From contig JAAMXP010001150.1 in the NCBI GenBank assembly GCA_019693395.1, positions 1 to 21,426 of the forward strand: a stretch of DNA of 21,426 nt. Reading direction: 5' to 3'. The first letter of the stretch is position 1; each line of letters begins with the position of its first letter. The notes under the pieces are model-generated. The model saw nothing but the letters and a program-made list of their open reading frames with translations, ran no database searches and was not told the DNA's origin. The position numbers and the translations under genes were made by a program. Shown piece after piece: positions 9,060-17,058 of this stretch. Source of the stretch: Ettlia oleoabundans. Taxonomy: Eukaryota > Chlorophyta > Chlorophyceae > Chlamydomonadales.

Positions 9060-11513
9060 ATGCAGGCGGCCAGCAGTGCCCGTCATGTCTCGACATCCCG
9101 CATGCAAGCCCGAGGATCAGCAGCAGCACCGCGCCAAAGCAGCACGGCGCATATGCAGCGGTGCCGGCAGTTGGGTGTAGCCACACAGCCTTGGCAGCAG
9201 CGGTTGACGCCGTTGCGCTCAATCCAAGCAAACAGCTACGAGCCTGACAGTCCAGCTGAAGGCAGTGGTGGAGGGCAACTGGGTCAGCAGCAGCAGCGTA
9301 ACTTGCCGGTGCCAATGGCCCCGCCGCCTCCTCCCCCACCGCCCCCTCCGCCGCCACCACCCCCTCCGCCCCCGGGGCGTGGTTTACAGGTGTGGCTTGC
9401 ACAGTGCCCTAAGAGGATGGTCCATTTGTGTTGTCGGTCAAACACTTGTGACTTTGCGCTCGCAAAGGCGGCACAGGCGCATGCAAGCGGCAGTCAAGCA
9501 CACAAACAATTTTGACAGCATAAGTTGTCAATACATCACCGTTGGCATTTACTTCTGATGACACTCTGCTTCCCTTTCTGTTGCTGCCATGTTACAGGGC
9601 ATCAGCAAGCGCGATTTGGTGGCTGGCGGTGCCCTCCTAGGCACCTTAGCTGTGGGCATTCAGCTGAGGTGAGGCTTGTGCCAAATGCCAGGAGTTAGTA
9701 GCAGTCATGTTGCTGCCACATACACAACGCCAGGTGGCCCTCACATCGCCATCCCTGCTGTTCCCGGATATTGTCGCTATTTGTTCAAACATCCCCCAAG
9801 ACTGCAGCTATTCTCACCGCTTGTTCCACCTGCCTCTGAACCTGCTCAATAACACCCGACATCCTGGCCACAAGCGCCTCGTGCATCGCCCGCTGCACAC
9901 CTGCAACCCATTTGTCGCCCACCAGTACCAACCTTGCTGGCACTGCAGCAAGGCGATGCTGGTTCGCATGCGGCCTCCACAGGAGGAAGCAGAGCTGGGC
10001 TACATAGCCAGCCAGCTGCAGCTGGATGGGGTGCCGCCGCCAGGTGACCACAGCATATGCTGCTGCTGTGCTGCTGAACTGAGTGCGGTCACACTTGTCA
10101 TGGGATACTTGTTGCTGCGTAATTGCGTGGTAACACCTGTCGTGTGGAAACCCTGCTCAAGCTTGCTTGTAGCTTGAATTGCCAGCTGTGTTCTACTGAT
10201 TTCGTAAGAAAGTGGGGCAGCTGGCAGGGCTCACGTGCTGAGGTGGAGCTTGGCGGTGCGGCTTTGAAACCAACCTGTACGGCAGTGGCCTCCAGTAATC
10301 TTGTGTTCTTCTTTTTTCGGATCCGCTTATCAAAGGGCGGCACAAAGACTTCCCACCGCCCCATTCCCTGCTGCAGTACTCCCCATCATGGACAAACAGA
10401 GCGGCAAGGCGGTGGGGCTGGTGGTGCAGGGGCAGGTGTGCACGTTGGTGTAGGGCCAGAATCAATGCAGGGGCAGGCAGTAATGATGATCATGATGATA
10501 TGTTGCTGCATTAAATTCTGTGCTGCTCCAGTCCACACTACAGGGCAGGGGCCAGCCAGCATTCACAGCGTGGATGTTCTGCCCTATCCACACCATTGTG
10601 AAGAATGAAATGGCTCGTCAGCAGTTTATCCACTCTCCTGCACTCCGCTGCTCGTTTGATCATTTTAAATGACCCTCAATCTCATGATCTGCTCACTTCT
10701 TGCTATCCACTCCTTACACTTCTGACAACACTACACGCTCCTTACACCCCAGCCCACCTTTACCCAACCCGCCCCGCCCCATCCCCACCCTACCCAGCAG
10801 GGCGGCCGCGTTTACTTGGTGAAAGTCGATCCGCAGCGGCCGAGCCGGCTTCTTCTGGAGGAGAAGAACAGCGGCAGCCTCTATGCACTGCAGGTACGGT
10901 ACCGGTTGTTGGCCTGTCGGGCCAGCTGTTGCGGTGCATTACTTTGACTATCTGCCTGAAGGAGGCAAAACTGTTCCTGCTTAGGGTCAGGCATAATTTA
11001 GCTGAGCTGCTGGTGCAGAGCTGGCTGGGGGCTGGTTTGACATGCTAGGAGGCTGTACTAGGTCTAGGGCTGCTCCTGGTGGGGTCAACTCGCCATGCCT
11101 AGCGCCTTTGCGCCGCTGGCATCTATACTGTGCCACGTGTTTGCTGGTGGGGAAGCAACACCGCTTGCTGCCTTGTTTCAGATCTCTTTTGTGCAACTGG
11201 TAAGTTGCGCAGCTCCACCTGCTCAACACTCTAGCTGCCAGCAAGCGCGAAATCGCTGAGCAAGCTGCCATTTGCCCACCTTACTGCCTGCCTCCTTTTG
11301 TGCAAATCAACAAGTTTTGTTTTTGAGTACTGAATGGGCACACATTTGTATTTGTAAGGCTGCCAGCTAGGTCATGACCTGGCGACTAAGCGGATGTATG
11401 TAGCTGCCTGTGTGCAGACACGCGTGGACGAGGTCAACATCAACGCCCGCCTCGCCATGGAGCGCCTGTTTGGGACCCCGGGATGGGAGCAGCAGCTGCA
11501 GCAGCTGCGGTGA
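9060..11513 (+). CDS. Probable plastid-targeted protein of unknown function with polyproline tract
   Basis: Exons supported: 9060-9389, 9598-9668, 10801-10893 and 11418-11513 (TGA). Exon 1 begins MQAASSARHVSTSRMQARGS and stays rich in Ser, Ala, Arg and Gln with almost no acidic residues, which looks like a chloroplast transit peptide. It ends in about 18 consecutive prolines encoded by 9317-9376. Exon 2 encodes ISKRDLVAGGALLGTLAVG, a twin-Gly hydrophobic segment that could be a single membrane span or a lumenal targeting core. Exons 3 and 4 encode a compact domain (GGRVYLVKVDPQRPSRLLLE, then TRVDEVNINARLAMERLFGT) that looks conserved, but I do not recognise the family. Exon 2 ends in phase 2 and exon 3 starts in phase 0. 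Either a small exon of length 3n+1 is missing in 9669-10800, or exon 2 ends at a weaker donor after residue pair LA. The frame is open upstream of 9060, so an earlier ATG is possible. Confidence 0.68.
9669..10800 (+). other. Long intron of the plastid-protein gene
   Basis: This 1.1-kb intron between exons 2 and 3 must hide a small exon if the GTGAGG donor at 9669 is used. One phase-compatible candidate is 10022-10043 (22 nt, CTGCAG acceptor, CAG|GTGACC donor); others exist. Frames on both strands near 9707-10177 look somewhat protein-like but match nothing I know. Confidence 0.4.
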
Positions 11514-12149
11514 CGGCGTCATCTCCCTGCAACCGCGACCGGAACACATTAGCGCAGCCTCCCTACGGCGGTGTGTTCTGACAGTTTAATGTTGATTATC
11601 ATCGTCTAATGCAGTTTTAATCCCCAATGCGGCATTCAACTGTGCGAGGGCGCATTGGAGCCGTTTTCAAACAGCATTCTGCGGATGGGTTAAGTTGCTT
11701 GGTTAGTTGCGCAACCCTGCTTGCGCCGGAAGAGTTGACCAGCTCTCCCTTCCGCCGCTGCGGCAGACCGTTGTCGGCAGTTTCCTGGGTGTTTCTTCGG
11801 TGGACCCATGTGGTGCACTGGCACTGTCATGCGGGTGTTATGTTATGACGTTTGAGGGGGCGCGCCCTGCAGGTTTTCAGCTCCACGTCCTTTTTCGGCT
11901 GACTTTGCCAATTCGCGTTGGTGGTCTTTTCCCAGACACTAAAACCCGCGTGCTGAGAGACGCAGTGTCCCTGAGAATTTATTTTGGACGAGTTAGGCAT
12001 CTTAGTCAGAAACGGTGGGCAGAACCACGTGTGCAGCCACTAAGCTCTTGCTCACATCCCTTGGGAGGACGGTAACAGTGGCGGGATCGATGTAGGCAGC
12101 GGGGTTGTTGGGCACAAAGTATGCAGTGTAAGGTGGCCCAGAAAACGCC
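11514..12149. other. 3' flank of the plastid-protein gene
   Basis: No gene is supported here. The only plus-strand TGTAA after the stop is at 12127-12131, about 615 nt downstream. Short open frames are not protein-like. Confidence 0.4.
12127..12131 (+). terminator. Candidate TGTAA polyadenylation signal of the plastid-protein gene
   Basis: TGTAA is the usual poly(A) signal in chlorophycean algae. The implied 3' UTR of about 615 nt is long but acceptable. Confidence 0.3.
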
Positions 12150-12360
12150 TGGTGATCCTGCTACGCAGCTGGTCGGTGTGTCTTCCAAGTTTGTCTCCTT
12201 ACCTGCGGTAATGCCACACTCCCGCCTGGTGGTTCCGCTGCAATCTGTTGCTTTTCTTAGTGATTCCTTCTTCTCTGCTTCAACCACCTGCGGTATCTTA
12301 ATCCCCTTGCATGGAGATTTACTTAGCAACAGCGCTCGTTGCTGCTGATCCCGACGGCAG
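12150..12360. repeat. Degenerate GGTGATCC / GCGGTAAC repeat, left block
   Basis: Related motifs recur: GGTGATCCTG at 12151, TGCGGTAATG at about 12204, TGATTCC at 12261, TGCGGTATC at about 12289 and TGATCCC at about 12346. The same two motifs recur at 13220-13490, on the far side of the other arrays. Confidence 0.4.
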
Positions 12361-12369
12361 CAACTTCTT

Positions 12370-12895
12370 TGCAGGCAATCCCAACCAGCCACTGCCGCCA
12401 TTGCACAGCGCAGGTACACCTTGAAAATTGAACCGGCTACTCCCACCATTGCACAGCGCATTTACACCTTGAAAATCAAACCATCCGCCGATGCATGTGC
12501 ACCGATGCAGGCACGCCTTGAAGGATAAACCGGCTGTCCGTTGTTATGACACCGTGAGAGCACACCTTGAAAGTTAAACCAGCCACCACTGCCACGGCAC
12601 ATTGCAGGCACACCTTGAAAATCAATCCAGCCACCGCTGCCGCGGCACAGTGCAGGCCCACCTTGAAACTTCATCCAGCCACCGCCGCCATTGCACCGTG
12701 CAGGCACACCTTGACAATCAAGCCAGCTGTCCGTTGCTATGACACCGCGCAGGCACACCTTGAACGTGACACCAGCCACCGACGCCATTGCACTGTGCAG
12801 GCACACCTTGGAAACCATACCAGCCAAGGCTGCCACAACACCGTGCAGGCACACTTTGAAAGTCAAACCAGCCACCCACGCCATTGCCACGCAGT
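12370..12895. repeat. 48/49-bp tandem repeat (minisatellite), about 11 units
   Basis: The landmark ACACCTTGA or a close variant occurs at 12416, 12464, 12513, 12562, 12610, 12658, 12706, 12755, 12803 and 12851, a spacing of 48 or 49 bp. Each unit reads roughly CATTGCACCGTGCAGG, CACACCTTGA, AAATCAAACCAGCCACC. A unit of 48 bp keeps a 16-codon frame, but the 49-bp units break it, so coding is unlikely. Confidence 0.9.
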
Positions 12896-13200
12896 TTTGG
12901 GCGTGCCTCTCGCAGTTTTGGGCATGCCTCAAGTGAGCGGCGGTGGCATTGCAGTTTAGGGCGTGCCTCCTGCACTTCTGGGCGTGCCTCCTGCACTTCT
13001 GGGCGTGCCTCCGGCAAACGTCAGCGGCATTGCAGTTTTGGGCGTGCCTCTTGCATTTCTGGGCGTGCCTCCGGCAAGCGAAAGCGGCATTGCAGTTTTG
13101 GGCGTGCTTCTTGCAATTCTGTGCATGTGTTTGGCGAGCGGCGGCGGCATTGCATTTTTGGCGTCATTCTCTTAAATCTGGGCGTGCCTCTTGTAGTTGC
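12890..13200. repeat. Second tandem array, 21-bp subunits in 60/81-bp blocks
   Basis: The core TTTTGGGCGTGCCTC recurs with variants (TTCTGGGCGTGCCTC) about every 21 bp. A higher-order marker GCGGCATTGCA falls at about 12944, 13025, 13085 and 13145, giving one 81-bp step and then two 60-bp steps. The array abuts the 48-bp minisatellite directly. Confidence 0.85.
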
Positions 13201-13219
13201 TTTCTTTGGTTTTCCCTGC

Positions 13220-13490
13220 CTGTCTGCTTAGGGCTGCGGTCACCCCACCCTGCTGCCATGTTATCCCGGCAGCGATAACTGCTTTTGGCTGGTGATCCCT
13301 GCCCGTCTACTAACCTACGTGGTGATCCGACTGTTTCATTCAAACCTACGGTAACCCCGATCTCGCCCCGTGTGATTCAGCAAAGTACTGGTTGCTTCTT
13401 GCAGGTGATCTCAGCATGTCTGCTCCATTTCTGCGGTAACCTCCCGGCATGTGATCCTAGCAGCGCACCTGCTTCTGCTGGTGATACCTG
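13220..13490. repeat. Degenerate GGTGATCC / GCGGTAAC repeat, right block
   Basis: GGTGATCC-like motifs lie at 13291, 13321, 13371, 13404, 13450 and 13480, alternating with CGGTCACCCC, CGGTAACCCC and GCGGTAACCT. Steps alternate between about 30 and 50 bp, suggesting a unit near 80 bp. Confidence 0.55.
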
Positions 13491-13605
13491 ACTGTCAGCT
13501 TCAAGCCTCAAATCACTTTCCCGCCTGCGATTTCCAAGCCAACAACAAGTTCCGTAAGTTTTTTCACACAAGTTGCACAAAAGGATTGCTTCTGAATCCA
13601 GGCTT

Positions 13606-15915
13606 CTAGTAGCAGGCCTCGTCCGCCAGGGGGCAGAAGTCGGGCTGCCACTCGCGGTACTGCTCCCAGTCGTAATTTGCCGGAAGCGGCGCCACCCGCC
13701 GCAACGTCCACTGCTCCGCCACAAGCTCAGGCTCTCCATAGCTAGGGTAGCGCTTCAAGCTGCTGGCTGCCACACCGCAGCGACGAAAATAGGCCTGCAG
13801 CGTGGCTGCCACGTAGTCCTGCACAGAGAGAGATATGGAAAAAAGGGATAGGGGAGTATTGAAGGAACGAATGATATGCTCAGGGTGGCTCCACTGACTA
13901 GCATGTGGCGTTGATGGCTGGCGGTTGAAGCTGGGTAGTCGGTTTTTGTGCGAGGCACTGAAGAGAACATGTACAGGCTCAACAGTATGCTGGGTCGAGT
14001 AAGCCTGTCCAGCGCAACGTGCATTTAGGAGCCAAACTGTATAAAGATCAACCCACACAGCAACATGCACCACCTAACCGCCCACACCTGGCTGAACCCT
14101 TCTTCAGCATCAAGGGCTGCCGCTGAGCGCAGGGTGGCAGGGGACTGAAGCCAGTACTTTAGGAAAGCAGGCTCTCCCAGCGTCCAGGTGTAGTGGTTCT
14201 GCAGGGACAGGCGCAAGGTCGACGGCTGAGTTAGACAGACCGTCTCGCCTCCAGAAAGGAGCAGCGAAGTGAGGCAGATGGGGTTCTGTGCGCAGGAGGT
14301 GAGGTATTGGTTTAAATATGATGAGCACAAGAGTGTTTGGGATTTCACGCAGACGAATTTGTTTCTCCATGCATGTCACAGCCACTGTTGACTGCGCTCA
14401 AGCACCCTTCTGGCAGTGGGGTCCCAAATTCAGTCAGCTGCATGCACACATGCACATATCTGCCCGACAACGGCTTGAATGCCAGCCCTCACTCGCTCCT
14501 CGTTCTTAGAGGCACCAAAGAAAGCCACGGCAGCGGAGGCAATGAAGCCTGCAGCACAGCGGACAAAGTGCGGCACAGCGCAGCACAGCATCCACAGCAG
14601 GCTTAGCAGGATCAGCAGCAAAGAAGAAAGCACCTCGTACTCGTCTTGTGACAGCCCAAACTGTGCACAGCTGGCGACAGCCACCAACCCTGCGGGTGGG
14701 CAAGTCAGGCAGAAACTGCATCCAAGCTGACCACCTGATTGCCAAGTTCACTTTCTGGGCTGGGGAAAGGCAGCCAGGCAACTTCAATACACCCCCAAAA
14801 CACGATATGTGTAGAATAGCAAATGCAACAGGCAGGTATCTATCCACAGAAGCCTCACCTTTTCCAGTGAAGTAATCCAGGAGCGCCCGTGCCCCCTCCC
14901 TCACATCATCAAGCACTGGACTGGTGCTGCAGATCGCAGCAAGCGCTGCTGCATTGCCGCTGCTGCCGCTGCCGGTGGCGCCACCGCTACCACTGCTGCT
15001 GGTAGTGCTACTGGGGCTCCCTCTTGCGGCCGCTGCCAAGTCTGCTTCTATGTGTTGCAAGATGACAGCACCCAGCGACAGGCGCAGCACATCAGCAGGG
15101 CTGAGCGGCGGCGGCTGGCGGGTGTTCCCGCTGCCGCTGCCGCTAGTTGGCGGCTGGCCACGCGCACGGAAAGCCGCGGCCGCTGCTTGGCGCTGCATTT
15201 CGGGCGTACCTCCCGCGCCAAATCCGACAGCCCCTGAGCCTGGAAGCTGTCCGGTAGCTGCCCAAGCCTGCTCCGCCGCTTTAAGCTGCATTTCAGGTGA
15301 GCCCGCGTGCATGCGCTCCCAGCCTGACAGGCTGGCAGCGGCCGCACCTGAGGGCGCAAGCGCCGCGCTGAGCTGTCGACCTAGCGCCTTGTACTGGATG
15401 TAGCTAAGGAAGTCAAACCAGGCGGGGTCTGAGAGGGCAGCCGGGCCGCTGGCGCTGCCGCAGTGGCCGCAGGACCCCGCGGATTTGAAGTACGGCAGTT
15501 CTTGGGCCAAAAGAGCGTCATAGTCCCGCCTGTACCGCTCCTCATCGAGCTGGGGAAGGTGCACGGAAGCTGTGGAAAAGCTCCCACTACTGCTGGTACT
15601 GCCGTTGGCATCCTGGCCACTGCCACTACCTTGGGCGCTGCCCCTGCCGCTGCTGCCGTTGGCTGCATCCAACCGCCGCAGCGCTGTCAGCGGTGCAGCA
15701 AGCAAGGCCTCCGCCAATCCAGCATCAAGCGGGACGACTGCAGCTGCGGTTGCAGCCGCTGAATCCGCTTGCTGCAGGCCGCCAGTGGCTTCATTTAGGG
15801 CGCTGGCGGCCTTGCGGCTATACAGCTGCGCTTCCTGCTGCCACAGGCTGGCCTCCCCTTTGAGAGAGTCTAGCAATGCCCCAGGAGTCCATGCCAAACC
15901 CGCCACTGACAGCAT
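13606..15915 (-). CDS. Membrane protein of unknown function with Ser/Gly/Ala-rich insertions, 5' end uncertain
   Basis: Four exons join in phase: 14859-15925, 14493-14689, 14088-14285 and 13606-13818 (TAG), giving 554 residues from the ATG at 15915. A good acceptor (CTCCCATGCAG) just upstream of 15925 suggests an additional 5' exon. One candidate starts at 16207 and spells MPNVRASERPHQ, splicing at AAG|GTGCTG. Visible parts are an acidic/aromatic block (LDEERYRRDYDALLAQELPY, DPAWFDFLSYIQYKALG), two related segments (SPEMQLKAAEQAWAATGQLP and TPEMQRQAAAAAFRARGQPP) split by Gly/Ser linkers, and a hydrophobic pair around residues 373-412 (LSSLLLILLSLLWMLCCAV, then GFIASAAVAFFGAS). A well-structured C-terminus follows (GGETVCLTQPSTLRLSLQN, YTWTLGEPAFLKYWLQSP, WEQYREWQPDFCPL). 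The C-terminal third looks conserved, but I cannot name the family. A plastid or endomembrane location is a guess from the membrane spans. Confidence 0.75.
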
Positions 15916-15925
15916 GTAAGTGCGC

Positions 15926-17058
15926 CTGCATGGGAGGGAGCAGCATGAATGGACCAGGCGACAGATGTAAATGTGAACTGTGGCAAGCTCCAAGGCAACA
16001 GGCTTCGGCCAGGGAGGTGAGCGGCGTGCTGCTGCTGAGTAGGCGTGCCACGGCCAGGCTAGTAGACAGCCAGATCGTCCACTGCTGAGTTGAGCAGCAC
16101 CTTGAAAGGCTGGGCCGCTCAGCACGTGGCTGGCGGGTGTGCGGGCGCTGTGGGGAAGGCGCCGCAGCGTGCTGGTGCGGTCGTTCTGAAGCCCTAACAT
16201 TGGGCATGGTATCTCAGATGAATCGTCGAGAGGTGCCGATGGTAGTTGCACTGGCTCCTTCCCACGGGCGCAAAGTGTGGTCGGCTCAGCACGCCCAGCA
16301 GTGCACATTTGACACATTTGACACACGGCAACGTCACTAACCTTTGCTGCAAGTTGCTCAAAGGCGCAGTTGTTAGTGAAGTTTCGCTTAGGCTGTATCA
16401 TCAAACTGCTCGCCCAGCAGGACTGGTTCACTAGCTGCTGCCGCTAAGTTCAACCCTGCCTAAGAGGCTGCATTGCTGGGCTGTGCCAGTCAAGGGAGAG
16501 CTGTTGCTGTTCAACTTGAACAAACAGCTGCATCGTAGGCACTGCAGTATCGTAGGAGCAAATAAAACGGCGATGGATGGATTGCCTGCTGGTGAGCAAT
16601 ACTGCGCCCACGTCTCCTCCCGGTGCCAGCCTTGTGTGGCGCTGGTGAGCGCGGTCAAACCCACTCGTGCCTCTCAGCTGCGCACGGGGAATACAGATCT
16701 GCACCCGCACTTCAAAAATCTGTGTGAGAGCGAGACGTTAGAGTGTGTCCATCTTTATAGCACGCAAGGTGGTCATGCTGCTGATGTGGTGAACCAATTG
16801 GAAGGCAAGAGGCGGGAGGGAGAAACGCATGGCTTGCACTACAGAAGTCTACAATGCATGGCGTCAATGCTTGTGATCAACCTTATTACGATTTATGCTG
16901 CACCGATGATGCTGCTGTTGCAAGACGTGGCAATTGTGCATAACAGCGTCCCAGCTCGCCGCCAAGCACCAAATGCAACGGCGACAAGGTGGCGACCTTG
17001 AGGAAAGACCAGCAATGTATGGGCTTGGAGTGTTGGGAGGCATTCCACTTGTCGCGCT
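15926..17058. other. Divergent spacer between the membrane-protein and Plus-3/RS genes
   Basis: This 1.1-kb stretch probably contains 5' exon(s) or leader of the minus-strand gene near its left end and the promoters of both genes. A minus-strand TATAAAG lies at 16753-16759. A plus-strand frame of 172 codons (16483-17001) ends before the chosen start of the next gene and does not look like protein. Confidence 0.35.

Noticed and set aside
9707..10177. Frames on both strands in the long intron (CWHCSKAM on plus; WVAGVQRAMHEALVARM on minus) that might be a transposon relic.
   Set aside because: No recognisable transposase, reverse transcriptase or terminal repeats; kept only as a note on the intron.
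12462..12932. A 156-codon minus-strand frame with repeated 16-residue motifs.
   Set aside because: It lies wholly inside the 48/49-bp satellite; the 49-bp units shift the motif between frames, so it is not a maintained coding sequence.
12370..13200. CRISPR array.
   Set aside because: The units are contiguous and degenerate without unique spacers, and the genome is eukaryotic.
14506..16431. A continuous 641-codon minus-strand frame starting at 16431.
   Set aside because: Its first 170 codons look non-coding, it reads through a strong donor at 14859 and acceptor at 14690, and the spliced model gives a better protein.
16483..17001. A 172-codon plus-strand frame upstream of the Plus-3/RS gene.
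   Set aside because: No domain, no splice site that joins it to the next exon in phase, and composition like intergenic DNA.
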